Source: an uncultured Elusimicrobia bacterium
GTDB lineage: Bacteria; Elusimicrobiota; Elusimicrobia; Elusimicrobiales; Elusimicrobiaceae
NCBI GenBank assembly: GCA_947306425.1
Contig: CAMZGO010000007.1
Location: 1 to 64,000 of the forward strand
Reading direction: 5' to 3'
DNA length: 64,000 nucleotides
Part shown: in pieces, positions 1 through 9,410 of the stretch
How the letters are laid out: the number at the start of each line of letters is the position of its first letter
How positions within the stretch are numbered: the stretch's first letter is position 1
Notes under the pieces: generated by a model
Seen by the model: the letters and a program-made list of their open reading frames with translations, nothing else
Told to the model about the DNA's origin: nothing
The model's database searches: none
Position numbers and translations under genes: made by a program

Positions 1-14
1 ATTAAGGAGATTGT

Positions 15-539
15 ATGAAAAATAAATTAGGTTTCACATTAATTGAACTTTTGGTTGTAGTTTTAATTATCGGCATACTTGCCGGTATTGCTTTGCCTAA
101 GTATCAAATGGCAGTGGGAAAATCTAAATTCATTGAATTAAAAACAATCATAAAAAATATTTATGAAGCAGAACAACGTTATCGTTTGTCACATGATAGT
201 TATCCCACAAGTTTTCATGATCTTGATATAGGTTTTAATATAAAGAGTCACAACACTTACAATGTAAGTCCTAACAATAATGAAAAAGGTTACAAGTTCA
301 CAATGTCTAATGGTGTAAGTTGCGATATATGGTATTCCGAGATTACTTGTTCCAGAAGTATTTTAAAGCAAACTATACACATTTATGCTTACCGCAGCAA
401 ACCTAAAAATCGTATATGTGCAGTATTTGGCGGTGCAAACCAAAAAGACCCAAATACAAAAGCGCATAGTTTATGCGAACAAGATACCGGCAATAAAGCT
501 CAGTGTGAACCGTCGTATTGTTATCACGCATATAAGTGA
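15..539 (+). CDS. type IV pilin-like prepilin
   Basis: This is a 174-residue prepilin of the PilE/PulG class. The N-terminus is MKNKLGFTLIELL: a short basic leader, a Gly-Phe cleavage site for prepilin peptidase, Glu at mature position 5 and a hydrophobic helix of about 22 residues. The C-terminal half is variable, contains several Cys and ends in a Cys-rich stretch (residues 151-170). An AAGGAGA ribosome site at 4-10 supports the ATG at 15. Related pilin genes lie at 5410, 57308 and 58145. The product probably forms or decorates a type IV pilus or pseudopilus at the inner membrane. Which subunit it is cannot be decided from this window. Confidence 0.9.
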   Translation: MKNKLGFTLIELLVVVLIIGILAGIALPKYQMAVGKSKFIELKTIIKNIYEAEQRYRLSHDSYPTSFHDLDIGFNIKSHNTYNVSPNNNEKGYKFTMSNGVSCDIWYSEITCSRSILKQTIHIYAYRSKPKNRICAVFGGANQKDPNTKAHSLCEQDTGNKAQCEPSYCYHAYK

Positions 540-627
540 GCGATAAAGGCAATTACTTAAAAGGTTAAGGGTATACATTTCCTTTTAAATATTGTATAAT
601 ATAACTAATCTATTTGAGGTTAATGAC

Positions 628-981
628 ATGAAAGAAAATATACATCCTAAATACGAAGTTGTTGAAGTAACTTGCGCTTGCGGCGCGAAATTTAAAACAC
701 GCTCCACTATGAAAGCAGTAAAGCTTGATATTTGCTCTGCTTGCCACCCTTTCTTTACAGGCAAACAAAAAATGTTGGATACAGAAGGCCGTGTAGAGAA
801 ATTTAATAAGAAATTTGCTGCCACTAAAGGTCAAACGGTTGCAAGAAAACCGAAAACCGAAGTTAAAGCAAAAGCAAAAAGAGCAGTCAAGAAGATCGGG
901 CTTTCTACAGCACCTGTCAAACTTGTCGCAACAAAAAAGAAAGCAGCTGCTAAAAAAGAAGCAAAAAAAGACGCAAAATAG
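628..981 (+). CDS. rpmE: 50S ribosomal protein L31 with Lys/Ala-rich tail
   Basis: The first 60 or so residues are L31: MKENIHPKY start, CxC near residues 12-14 and CSAC near 36-39, the zinc-binding (C+) form. I place the start at ATG 628, where family members begin, rather than at in-frame codons further upstream; GAGG lies 10 bases before it. The protein is 117 residues, against about 70 for the usual family member. The extra C-terminal part is almost entirely Lys, Ala, Val and Thr, probably an RNA-binding extension. A TATAAT box at 595-600 can act as the -10. A terminator follows directly. Confidence 0.93.
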   Translation: MKENIHPKYEVVEVTCACGAKFKTRSTMKAVKLDICSACHPFFTGKQKMLDTEGRVEKFNKKFAATKGQTVARKPKTEVKAKAKRAVKKIGLSTAPVKLVATKKKAAAKKEAKKDAK

Positions 982-999
982 CTTTTTAATGACAAATAA

Positions 1000-1030
1000 C
1001 AGGCCTCTTTTAAAGAGGTCTGTTTGTTTT
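1000..1030 (+). terminator. rho-independent terminator after rpmE
   Basis: An 11-bp inverted repeat (CAGGCCTCTTT paired with AAAGAGGTCTG, one G-T pair) is followed by TTTGTTTT. It lies between rpmE and prfA, so prfA probably has its own promoter or depends on readthrough. Confidence 0.8.
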
Positions 1031-1045
1031 ATATAGGTAATAATT

Positions 1046-2104
1046 ATGGATATTTCAAAGTACAAAAAAGAATTTGAGGAAATTGAACGCGAACTTGCCG
1101 CGGGAACTGTCGCGCCCGAGGTTTTTAAGGAAAAAACCAAACGCCATGCGTTCTTAGCCCCGATAATTGAAAAGGCCCAGGAACTTGAACAGGTTGAGAA
1201 AGCAATAGCCGGAGATAAAGAAATTATTGCCGACGGTTCTGATAAAGAAATGGTAGCCCTTGCTTCTGCTGAACTTGCCGAACTTGAAGGGAAACCTGAT
1301 GAAATTTTAAAGGAACTACGCTTGCTTGTTATTCCGCCGGACCCAAAAGATTCAAAAAATATTTATCTTGAAATACGCCCCGGTGCCGGGGGAGAAGAAA
1401 GTGCCCTTTTTGCCGGCGAACTTTTGCGTGTTTACCAGCATTTTGCACAAAATAAAGGTTGGAAAACCGAACTTTTGGAATATACTCCTACAGGTTTACA
1501 CGGCTGTAAATATGCGAGCATGTTTATTAAAGGTGAGGGGGCTTATTCTTGGCTTCGTGATGAAGCCGGTACGCACCGCGTGCAACGCGTGCCTGATACT
1601 GAAACATCCGGCCGAGTGCATACTTCAACCGTAACCGTTGCCATTATGCCGGAGGCACAAGATATTGACATTCAATTAAACCCTGCTGATATTGAAATGG
1701 AAACTTGCCGTTCCGGGGGTGCAGGCGGCCAAAATGTTAACAAAGTGGAAACGGCCGTTCGTTTGATTCACAAGCCTACCGGCATTGTCGTTAGTTGCCG
1801 CGAAGAACGCCACCAAAATGCAAACCGCGAAAAGGCTTTAAGCATGTTGAAAGCCAAACTGTACCAAATGGAAGAAGAAAAGCAAAATAAAGAAATTTAT
1901 GATGAACGTAAGGCCCAAGTCGGTACAGGGGACAGGTCTGAAAAAATACGTACTTATAATTTCCCGCAAAGCCGTGTTACCGACCATCGTTTAAACGAAA
2001 ACTTTTATAATATCACTGAAATTATGGAAGGTAATATTGAAAATATTTTGGAACTTCTCCGTAAAAAAAGAACAGAAGAAAAACTAAAAAATCTTTCTTT
2101 ATAA
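1046..2104 (+). CDS. prfA: peptide chain release factor 1
   Basis: RF1 releases the finished peptide at UAA and UAG codons. The 352-residue length matches the family (360 in E. coli). The GGQ hydrolysis motif is at residues 227-229 within [10 protein letters not shown], and the PxT codon-recognition tripeptide is PDT at 183-185 in the usual context RVPxTE. Its stop codon overlaps the prmC start by one base (TAATG). This is a fitting pair, since PrmC methylates the Gln of GGQ. Confidence 0.97.
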   Translation: MDISKYKKEFEEIERELAAGTVAPEVFKEKTKRHAFLAPIIEKAQELEQVEKAIAGDKEIIADGSDKEMVALASAELAELEGKPDEILKELRLLVIPPDPKDSKNIYLEIRPGAGGEESALFAGELLRVYQHFAQNKGWKTELLEYTPTGLHGCKYASMFIKGEGAYSWLRDEAGTHRVQRVPDTETSGRVHTSTVTVAIMPEAQDIDIQLNPADIEMETCRSGGAGGQNVNKVETAVRLIHKPTGIVVSCREERHQNANREKALSMLKAKLYQMEEEKQNKEIYDERKAQVGTGDRSEKIRTYNFPQSRVTDHRLNENFYNITEIMEGNIENILELLRKKRTEEKLKNLSL

Positions 2105-2943
2105 TGAAAACCGTTAAACAGGTGCTTTCGGAAATTACAAATATTTTAGACTCCGCCGGAGTGGCAGAATCTGCCGCTAATGCGGAGTTTATTCTTTGTA
2201 CACTGCTTGGCAAAAGCAGAACAGAAATTTTGGCTTTTGGTTCAGCAGTTTTTCCTTCGGAAAAAGAGGAAATTTTAAATTCCGTTGTTGAACAAAAAAT
2301 TGATGGCAGACCGCTTGAATATATTTTTAATTCTGCTTATTTTTTAAGCCGTAAATTTTATGTTGACGAACGCGTTTTAATACCGCGCCCGGAAACGGAA
2401 GAACTTATTTTAAAAACCCAAAGTAAACTTAAACACGTACCAAAGAATATTTTAGATTTATGTACAGGTTCTGGGTGTATTGGCATAAGTTTAGCGCTTA
2501 ATTGCCCAAAGTCAAAAGTAACTTGCAGTGATATTTCCGCGCCTGCTTTGCAAGTTGCAAAACAAAATGCAAAAACGCATAAAGTAGAAATTAATTTTAT
2601 TGAAAGTGATTTGTTTAATAATTTACAAGGTAAATTTGACCTTATAATAAGTAACCCGCCTTATATTAAAGAGGCAGATATTTCAACTTTATCTGCCGAA
2701 GTAAAACAAGAGCCGCGCCTTGCCCAAATCGGCGGTAAAGAGGGAACAGAGATTATTGAAAAAATTATTATTTCCGCACCCGAATTTTTAAAAAAGGGCG
2801 GTATGTTAGCTTTAGAAATTGGCGATAAAGAAGGTAAAAAAGTGCTACAATTTTTTAGTAGAGATATTTGGAGTAATTTTATTTTAGAGCATGATTTCGC
2901 AGGCTTAGAACGCTATATTTTTGCATATATAAAGGAGATTTAA
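2104..2943 (+). CDS. prmC: release factor glutamine methyltransferase
   Basis: A 279-residue SAM-dependent methyltransferase that modifies the GGQ glutamine of release factors. The SAM-binding motif LDLCTGSGCIG lies near residues 118-128 and the substrate-binding NPPY motif at 184-187. The gene is translationally coupled to prfA and is followed within two bases by murA, so prfA-prmC-murA-folC looks like one transcription unit. Confidence 0.96.
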   Translation: MKTVKQVLSEITNILDSAGVAESAANAEFILCTLLGKSRTEILAFGSAVFPSEKEEILNSVVEQKIDGRPLEYIFNSAYFLSRKFYVDERVLIPRPETEELILKTQSKLKHVPKNILDLCTGSGCIGISLALNCPKSKVTCSDISAPALQVAKQNAKTHKVEINFIESDLFNNLQGKFDLIISNPPYIKEADISTLSAEVKQEPRLAQIGGKEGTEIIEKIIISAPEFLKKGGMLALEIGDKEGKKVLQFFSRDIWSNFILEHDFAGLERYIFAYIKEI

Positions 2944-2944
2944 A

Positions 2945-4207
2945 ATGGACCAATTTATTATTAACGGCGGTAGGAAATTAAAGGGAGCAATAGAAATCGG
3001 CGGTTCAAAAAATGCTGCTTTACCAATTTTAATTGCAACACTTTTAACGGATGAACCCTGTGTCATTAAACGCGTTCCGAAACTCCGCGATATTAATACA
3101 ACAATAAAAATTTTAGAGGCGCTTGGTAAAAAAGTCATTTTTGAAAACGGTACTTGTACTATAACCAAACAAACTGCTTTAAAATTTAAATTACCCTACG
3201 ATTTAGTCAAACAAATGCGTGCAAGTTTTTGGGTAGCAGGCCCTCTTCTTGCCCGCAAAAAACATGCCGAAATTGCCCTACCCGGCGGTTGTGCTATCGG
3301 TGTTAGGCCTGTTGATATTCACTTAAAAGGTTTTAAAAAACTCGGCGCAAAAGTGATTTTGAATGAAGGTAATATTGTTTTAAAAGCGCGAAAACTTATG
3401 CCCGCAAAAATTATTTTAAGTTTTCCTAGCGTCGGCGCAACGCAAAATCTTTTAATGTGTGCAACTTTAATCAAAGGCAAAACCGTTTTTGAAAATATTG
3501 CACGCGAGCCTGAAGTTTTTGACCTTATAAATGCCCTTAAAACCATGGGTGCAAATATTTGTATGGACCAGCAAGGCCGCCTTATTGTTGAAGGTGTTGA
3601 AAAGTTAAAAGGAATGCACCATACCGTATGTGCGGACCGTATACAAACAGGCACTTTTTTAATTGCTGCTGCTATAACAAAAGGGGAAATTACCGTCAAA
3701 AATTGTGTGCCGGAAGATAATGAAATTTTGCTTGAATATTTGCAGGAAGCGGGCGCAAAAATTACTACGGGCAAGAATTGGGTTAAAATAAAAGCACCTA
3801 AAATAATCAAACCCGTAAATATAAAAACTGCGCCTTTCCCCGGCTTTGCTACCGACTTGCAGGCCCCTTGGCTTGCATTAATGACTTTGGCAAAAGGCAG
3901 CACGGAAATAAGCGAAGATATTTTTGAAAACCGCTTTATGCATGCACCGGAACTTGTCAGGATGGGTGCAAATATTATTATTGAAAAGAATGTGGCAAAA
4001 GTTACCGGTGTTACTAAACTTACGCCGGCAACTGTAATGTCCTCAGACCTTCGCGGAGGCGCGGCTTTGGTTTTGGCTGCTTTAGCGGCAAAGGGGCAAA
4101 GTTGTGTTGAGCGCGTTTATCATATAGACAGGGGTTATGAGGAATTTGAGCAAAAACTTACTGCACTTGGGGCAAAAATCAAACGCCAAAACCCTGTAAA
4201 AATCTAG
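2945..4207 (+). CDS. murA: UDP-GlcNAc 1-carboxyvinyltransferase
   Basis: First committed step of peptidoglycan synthesis: transfer of enolpyruvate from PEP to UDP-GlcNAc in the cytoplasm. The length of 420 residues is standard. The active-site loop reads PGGCAIGVRPVD with Cys116, equivalent to Cys115 of E. coli, so the enzyme has the fosfomycin-sensitive type of active site (Cys rather than Asp). It is packed between prmC and folC. Confidence 0.97.
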   Translation: MDQFIINGGRKLKGAIEIGGSKNAALPILIATLLTDEPCVIKRVPKLRDINTTIKILEALGKKVIFENGTCTITKQTALKFKLPYDLVKQMRASFWVAGPLLARKKHAEIALPGGCAIGVRPVDIHLKGFKKLGAKVILNEGNIVLKARKLMPAKIILSFPSVGATQNLLMCATLIKGKTVFENIAREPEVFDLINALKTMGANICMDQQGRLIVEGVEKLKGMHHTVCADRIQTGTFLIAAAITKGEITVKNCVPEDNEILLEYLQEAGAKITTGKNWVKIKAPKIIKPVNIKTAPFPGFATDLQAPWLALMTLAKGSTEISEDIFENRFMHAPELVRMGANIIIEKNVAKVTGVTKLTPATVMSSDLRGGAALVLAALAAKGQSCVERVYHIDRGYEEFEQKLTALGAKIKRQNPVKI

Positions 4208-4208
4208 T

Positions 4209-5309
4209 ATGAATTTCAAACAAGCTCTTGCTTTGCTTGAGTTGCGCGGGCATGGCAATAAAAAAAATAATTTAGCGGAAGTTAAAAAAACCGCTGCTTT
4301 GCTTGGGCTTCAAGATTTACCTTATAAAACCGTACATGTAAGCGGTACAAACGGTAAAGGAACGGTTTGTTTTTTGCTCGCAAAAAATTTGAAATTGAAT
4401 GGTTTTAAAACAGGCCTTTTTATTTCCCCGCACCTTGTTGATATTTGCGAGCGCGTGCAAATTAACGGCAAAAAAATAAGCAAGAAAGATTTTGCTTTAT
4501 ACCTCTCAAAAGTTATAAAAAAAGAAACTGTAAAACTTAAATTCTTTGAAATTTTAACTTTGCTTGCTTTGCTTTATTTTAAAGATAAAGGGGTTGATTT
4601 CGCTGTCATAGAATGCGGTATCGGCGCACGTAAAGACAGTACAAATATTATTAAACCTTGCTTGAGTGTTATTACTTCCGTATCTTTGGAACATACACAG
4701 ATTTTAGGCACTACTTTAAAGCAAATTGCATTTGAAAAAGCCGGTGTAATAAAACCAAAAACACCTTGCATTACAGGTGTTTTGCCGACGTCATCAAAAA
4801 ACGGAATTAAAACTATTGCACTAAAGAATAAGGCCCCGCTTTTTACCGTTAAAAGAGAAAAAACAAAACTGCAAGAAAACCAAAATATTGTTTTGAAAGC
4901 GGCGGAAATTTTAGGGCTTAAAAAGAAAACTTTAAAAATAAATTTACCCTGCCGTTTTGAAGTCATTAAAAAAGGTAAAAGATTTATTATCAAAGACGGT
5001 GCGCATAACCCCGAAGCCATAAAAGAACTTGTTAAAATTTACAAAAATTCTCCATATTACAACAAGGAAAATACTTTAATTTTTGCTTGCTCGCAAGATA
5101 AAAATTATAAAACCATGGCAAAAATTTTAAACCCGCTTTTTAAAAATATAATTGTAACCGAAGCCAGCCAAAACGCTATGCCTGCCGCAGAACTTAAAAG
5201 ATATTTTAAAAAAGCTCAAATTTGCACTAACTCAAAAACCATAGATTTCAAGAAATTGCAAGGCAATATTTTAATTTGTGGCAGTTTTTATTTAGCTGCT
5301 GTCTTCTAA
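4209..5309 (+). CDS. folC: folylpolyglutamate / dihydrofolate synthase
   Basis: An ATP-dependent Mur-ligase-family enzyme that adds glutamate to folates. The P-loop SGTNGKGT is at residues 45-52, followed by GLFISPHLVDICERVQ, the folate-loop region. The acid-rich IECGIGAR segment and the DGAHNP motif that starts the C-terminal domain are also present. At 366 residues it is shorter than most FolC (about 420); the C-terminal domain is compact but ends cleanly. Last gene of the prfA-prmC-murA-folC run. Confidence 0.92.
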   Translation: MNFKQALALLELRGHGNKKNNLAEVKKTAALLGLQDLPYKTVHVSGTNGKGTVCFLLAKNLKLNGFKTGLFISPHLVDICERVQINGKKISKKDFALYLSKVIKKETVKLKFFEILTLLALLYFKDKGVDFAVIECGIGARKDSTNIIKPCLSVITSVSLEHTQILGTTLKQIAFEKAGVIKPKTPCITGVLPTSSKNGIKTIALKNKAPLFTVKREKTKLQENQNIVLKAAEILGLKKKTLKINLPCRFEVIKKGKRFIIKDGAHNPEAIKELVKIYKNSPYYNKENTLIFACSQDKNYKTMAKILNPLFKNIIVTEASQNAMPAAELKRYFKKAQICTNSKTIDFKKLQGNILICGSFYLAAVF

Positions 5310-5349
5310 TTTTAATACTTATTTATTTTTACGACGGTAAAAAAAGTGC

Positions 5350-5376
5350 TTGACATTTTTTTTTTTTTTCTAAAAT
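5350..5376 (+). promoter_or_regulatory. pilin promoter with poly-T spacer
   Basis: TTGACA at 5350-5355, then 14 T and one C, then TAAAAT at 5371-5376, a 15-base spacer. The same arrangement with 15 T (16-base spacer) precedes the pilin genes at 57308 and 58145. Confidence 0.75.
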
Positions 5377-5409
5377 GTTAATATAAATTATATTTATGTG
5401 AGTTAATTT

Positions 5410-5889
5410 ATGTTGAAAATTTTAAAGAAAAATCATAAAGGTTTTACTTTGCTAGAACTTTTAGTTGTTGTTTTAATTATCGGTATACTTGCAGCGGTTG
5501 CTTTACCTAGGTATAAACATGCTGTTATGAAATCTAGATATGCAACAGCCAAACAAAATGTTAAAGCGCTTAAGGAAGCAAATAGCAGATATTATATGAT
5601 AAATAACCAGTATACTAATTCATTGAAAGATTTAGACATATCGGTACCAAGCGTTCATGGAGTAACTTATTATGTTAATTCTAGCGGTTCCGCTAGTGCT
5701 CATATTTTTGTTAAAGACGGGGCTTCCCTAATGTATCATGTATATGAAACGGGTGTTCCTCTTTGTTTGTTTGCAAGCACAGATGTGGCAATATTCAATG
5801 GTCTTGATGATTTTTGTAAGAAAGAAACCAATAATGGGAGAAGGCGTTGTAATAATTCAACAAATTGCTATTACTACTACTATAAATAA
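5410..5889 (+). CDS. type IV pilin-like prepilin
   Basis: A 159-residue prepilin. The leader MLKILKKNHKG precedes FTLLELLVVVLIIGILAAVALPRY, so it has the G-F cleavage site, Glu5 and the hydrophobic helix. A C-terminal pair CKKE...CNNSTNC may form the disulfide loop typical of pilins. It has its own promoter 35-60 bases upstream. The 214 bases that follow, up to yajQ, hold no recognisable gene. Confidence 0.9.
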   Translation: MLKILKKNHKGFTLLELLVVVLIIGILAAVALPRYKHAVMKSRYATAKQNVKALKEANSRYYMINNQYTNSLKDLDISVPSVHGVTYYVNSSGSASAHIFVKDGASLMYHVYETGVPLCLFASTDVAIFNGLDDFCKKETNNGRRRCNNSTNCYYYYYK

Positions 5890-6103
5890 CTTTTTACGGA
5901 GATTTAATATAAAATACATCACGTATATTTCACTTTGGCAAGTATTTTTGAGGAAATTTACGATAAATTTAGAGAACAAACACGAAGAGAACGATCGCGT
6001 TTATATACAATAAAATGCACACTAATTTGCATAATTCATAAAAGTAAAAGAATATTTGTGTAGCGCCTGTAAAAATATTATAATCTACTTATAGGAGGAT
6101 ATT

Positions 6104-6598
6104 ATGGCAGATTTTTCTTTTGACGTTGTATCTAAAGTAGATTTAAATATAGTGGAGGAAGCAATAAACATAGCAAAAAAGGAAGTTTCAAACCGCTATG
6201 ATTTTAAGGACGCAAACCCAAGTTTAGAATTACTTTCCAAGGAAAACAAATTAAAACTTTCCTGTAAAGATGAGTATAAGGTTAAAGCACTTTATGATAT
6301 TTTGCTTACACGCCTTTCAAAACGCGGTATTGCTTTAAAGAATTTTATTCCTCAAAAAATAGAGTCCGGTCTCGGCGGCAGTGCAAAGCAGGAAGTCAAA
6401 ATCCAGCAAGGTATCCCGGCAGATAAGGCAAAAGAAATCGTCAAAATTATTAAGGAGAGTAAACTAAAAGTCAATGCAAGTATTCAGGGGGAGCAACTTC
6501 GTATTTCAAGTGCCTCAAAAGATGCATTACAAAACACTATTGCGCTTTTAAGGGGCAAAGATTTCGGCCTTGAACTTCAGTTTACAAATTATAGGTAA
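6104..6598 (+). CDS. yajQ: YajQ family nucleotide-binding protein
   Basis: A 164-residue protein with the family start MADFSFDVVSKVD and the signature NRYDFKD. Some YajQ homologues bind cyclic di-GMP; binding by this one is not established. A strong AGGAGG site at 6092-6097 fixes the start, and TATAAT at 6079-6084 is a possible -10. The next gene begins three bases after its stop. Confidence 0.93.
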   Translation: MADFSFDVVSKVDLNIVEEAINIAKKEVSNRYDFKDANPSLELLSKENKLKLSCKDEYKVKALYDILLTRLSKRGIALKNFIPQKIESGLGGSAKQEVKIQQGIPADKAKEIVKIIKESKLKVNASIQGEQLRISSASKDALQNTIALLRGKDFGLELQFTNYR

Positions 6599-6601
6599 AT
6601 T

Positions 6602-7903
6602 ATGAAAAGGATTATAACTTTAATATTATTTTTATTTTGTTTATCTCCGCTTTTTGCACAAAGTGCGGAAAAGGAACTTGCATTCTACAAACAGCAAGCA
6701 ATTAAGGCAGATGAAGGCCTGTTAAAAAATACGGAAAGGAAACAACTTTTCTCCGTTTTGGAGTGGGATTTAAATTCTTGGTTGGAACGTAATTATGCCC
6801 TTCCCTCTGCCCCTGAAGCAATGGTTTTAAAAGCACAAATTGAATATCAAGCCAATAATTATACGGCAGCATATTTGACACTTTTGAAATATGCTTATGA
6901 ATTTCCTTCACGTCAAGCAGATAAGGATTTAACGGCAAAAATTATTAATGAATTTCCAAATAAACAGCAAGAGGTTTTAAAGAAATCATTAGTTACTAAA
7001 AGTTTGTCTCCTCTTGCGGAAGACCGTTTAAGTTTATTTCTAGCGCAAGCAAATAAACTTAATCTTAAAAATTCCCAAGAATATTTGTTAAGGGAATACT
7101 CTTTATTTTTTAACCGTTTCCCCGCTTATGAAAATAATGATAAAGTAGAACTTTTGCTTGGCGATTTATACAGGAATAACGGCAACTATTCAGCGGCTTT
7201 AGGTAAATACAATAAAGTGTTGGAAATTTATCCCTCAACCAAATATAAGGCCGCTTCTGTGCGTATGATGGGCGATATCTATGCAAGCGAGTTAAAGAAT
7301 TATAACTTGGCAAAAGAGCATTATGAACGCGTTTTGGCAGAATTTCCAAATTCCGTAGAAATACCTACCGTATATAAACATTTAGCTTTCTTGGAAGCGG
7401 AAAATAAAAATTATGCCGCTGCTGTTGAAAATGCCCAAAAGGCTTATGATGAATATTTAAAGGACACTCAAAAGGCAGAGGCCTATGATGCTTTAATTTT
7501 TAAGGCAGAAGTTGAGGAAAAGGACTTAAAAAATTATAATTCCGCAGTTAAAACCTTGCGGACCGCTGCCGAAATAATGCCTTTACAAGAACAATATTTT
7601 GTCGGGGCTAAACAAAAAGAAGCAAATATTCAGGCTAAGAAATTAAAAGATAATTATGCGGAATGTGATGTTTTGGAAGAAATTGCCGTTCGTTTCCCTA
7701 ATACCGAAGATGGCGTTCAGGCCTTATACAGGGCAGCTGAATTGACTGAAAAATTCGGGGATACCGAAAAGGCAAAAGGTAAGTATCATCAAATTATTTT
7801 GAACCGTCCGCAAAGCAAAACGGCAGTTAAAGCACAAAAGAGGATTACTTCCATAGAAAAAGCCGCCGCTAAGACAGCAAAAGCGCAAGCAGTTTTGCCT
7901 TAA
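6602..7903 (+). CDS. secreted TPR-repeat envelope protein
   Basis: 433 residues with a Sec signal peptide (MKRIITLILFLFCLSPLFAQ, cleavage after AQ) followed by repeated 34-residue TPR-like helices: for example LLGDLYRNNGNYSAALGKYNK, MMGDIYASELKNYNLAKEHYE and ALYRAAELTEKFGDTEKAKGKY. The layout is like periplasmic TPR proteins related to YbgF or BamD, but no partner gene is nearby, so the exact role is unknown. It is cotranscribed with yajQ and ends before a terminator. Confidence 0.8.
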   Translation: MKRIITLILFLFCLSPLFAQSAEKELAFYKQQAIKADEGLLKNTERKQLFSVLEWDLNSWLERNYALPSAPEAMVLKAQIEYQANNYTAAYLTLLKYAYEFPSRQADKDLTAKIINEFPNKQQEVLKKSLVTKSLSPLAEDRLSLFLAQANKLNLKNSQEYLLREYSLFFNRFPAYENNDKVELLLGDLYRNNGNYSAALGKYNKVLEIYPSTKYKAASVRMMGDIYASELKNYNLAKEHYERVLAEFPNSVEIPTVYKHLAFLEAENKNYAAAVENAQKAYDEYLKDTQKAEAYDALIFKAEVEEKDLKNYNSAVKTLRTAAEIMPLQEQYFVGAKQKEANIQAKKLKDNYAECDVLEEIAVRFPNTEDGVQALYRAAELTEKFGDTEKAKGKYHQIILNRPQSKTAVKAQKRITSIEKAAAKTAKAQAVLP

Positions 7904-7957
7904 AAATCTGCCAATTAAACTGTTTAGCAATAAATTGCTGTAAACTATCAATTAATG

Positions 7958-7982
7958 AACCCCCGTTTAAGCGGGGGTTTAC
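7958..7982 (+). terminator. hairpin terminator
   Basis: An 8-bp stem (AACCCCCG with CGGGGGTT, loop TTTAAG) followed by TTTACTTTT. It separates the TPR gene from the convergent tRNA-Ala and could serve both strands. Confidence 0.8.
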
Positions 7983-7996
7983 TTTTAAAAGTGTAT

Positions 7997-8069
7997 TGGA
8001 CGTGATCGGGATCGAACCGACGACCTCCTCGTTGCGAACGAGGCGCTCTCCCAACTGAGCTACACGCCC
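7997..8069 (-). tRNA. tRNA-Ala (anticodon CGC)
   Basis: The minus strand folds into a full cloverleaf: acceptor GGGCGTG with CACGTCC including the alanine identity pair G3-U70, D-loop AGTTGGGAG, anticodon stem CCTCG/CGAGG with loop TTCGCAA, T-loop GGTTCGATCC, discriminator A. The 3' CCA is not encoded. Confidence 0.95.
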
Positions 8070-8155
8070 GAAGTATATTTATATTATAGCATATTGGAAT
8101 TTACTTTGCCTTTGCGTAAACACAAAACATTCCCAAAAAATGTTAAAATATATGC

Positions 8156-9397
8156 ATGAAGAAGATTCTGAATCTCCAATGCGCCGTTTGCGGCAAAGAG
8201 CATAAAACACGTGATACTGACTATGTCTGTACTGCCTGTGGTGGGCCACTCGCCATAAATTATGACTATAAACTAATCAAAAAACGTTTTGATTATGATA
8301 TTTTAGAGAATAATCACTCTTACAATATGTGGCGTTACTTGGATTTGCTTCCTATTGATGACCACGATGAGTTGCCTTCTGTCCAAGTAGGTTGGACCCC
8401 TCTGTATAGGGCCGATGAATTAGCCGATAAATTAGGTATACGTAAATTATTCATTAAAGATGAGGGCAGGAATCCGACCGGCTCAATTAAAGACAGGGGC
8501 AGTGCCGTTGCCGTAGCGCGCGCTTTGGAAGTTGATGCAAAAGTTATTACGGATGCTTCAAGCGGAAATGCAAGCGATTCCTTGGCGTGTATAACTGCAG
8601 GAATCAATTTGAAAACCGTAATCTTTGCGCCCAAAAATACACCTGAACCAAAACTTATACAACTGTACATTTACGGTGCTGAGGTCATTAGAATTGATGG
8701 TTCATACGATGATGCTTGTGATATTTGCCGCAAAGCAACAGAGCGCTTCAATTGGTACAACCGCGGTGCAGGTTTTAACCCTTATGCAAGGGAAGGTAAA
8801 AAGACTTGTGCTTTTGAAATTTGCGAACAAATGCAATGGGAAGCCCCTGATAAGGTGCTTGTGGCAGTAGGGGATGGTACTATTTTAAGCGGTATGTGGC
8901 GCGGGTTTCAGGATTTTAACCGGCTTGGTATTATAGATAAAATGCCGCAAATGATTGCTGTTCAGGCAGAAGGCAGTTCCGCCATAACAAAGGCGTGGTT
9001 TAACAACGGGCAGCTGGCCCCCGTAGTGGCAAATACTATTGCAGACAGTATTTCAGTTAATATTCCGCGTGATGGTTTTTTGGCTTTACAAGCACTAAAG
9101 GAATCTGGCGGCAGTGCAGTAACCGTAAGTGATGAAGAAATCGTTTCTGCTATACCTGAATTGGCACGTGCCTCAAGTGTTTTTGCCGAGCCGGGCGGTG
9201 CAGCAGTATATGCCGGGCTTAAAAAATTGGTCGCACAAGGGGCAATTAAGAAAGATGAAACAGTCGCCATAGTGATTGGGGGAAATGGGTTAAAAGATAT
9301 TGATGCAGCAGCTAAATCAATACAGATTTCCCAAAATTTAGTTAAGGCTGACTTAGACGAAATAATAAAATTGGGGTTATTACCTAAAGAGGATTAA
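8156..9397 (+). CDS. thrC: threonine synthase
   Basis: A PLP enzyme converting O-phosphohomoserine to threonine. The N-terminus carries a zinc-ribbon-like pair CxxC (CAVC) and CxxC (CTAC), seen in many bacterial and archaeal ThrC. The PLP lysine is K112 in NPTGSIKDRG, followed by ASSGNASDSLA, the phosphate/PLP-contacting loop. 413 residues, a normal length. The ATG at 8156 follows closely on TAAAAT at 8145-8150, so the leader is very short and no clear ribosome site is visible. Confidence 0.94.
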   Translation: MKKILNLQCAVCGKEHKTRDTDYVCTACGGPLAINYDYKLIKKRFDYDILENNHSYNMWRYLDLLPIDDHDELPSVQVGWTPLYRADELADKLGIRKLFIKDEGRNPTGSIKDRGSAVAVARALEVDAKVITDASSGNASDSLACITAGINLKTVIFAPKNTPEPKLIQLYIYGAEVIRIDGSYDDACDICRKATERFNWYNRGAGFNPYAREGKKTCAFEICEQMQWEAPDKVLVAVGDGTILSGMWRGFQDFNRLGIIDKMPQMIAVQAEGSSAITKAWFNNGQLAPVVANTIADSISVNIPRDGFLALQALKESGGSAVTVSDEEIVSAIPELARASSVFAEPGGAAVYAGLKKLVAQGAIKKDETVAIVIGGNGLKDIDAAAKSIQISQNLVKADLDEIIKLGLLPKED

Positions 9398-9410
9398 GGA
9401 GAGTAAATTT

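Noticed and set aside
610-1140. 176-residue minus-strand frame
   Set aside because: Antisense to rpmE and the start of prfA; its Phe/Cys-rich composition is the complement of Lys codons.
3319-3903. 194-residue minus-strand frame
   Set aside because: Antisense to murA, whose motifs and coupling to its neighbours are convincing.
5738-6013. 91-residue plus-strand frame after the second pilin
   Set aside because: Mostly inside the pilin gene in another frame; no ribosome site and no domain.
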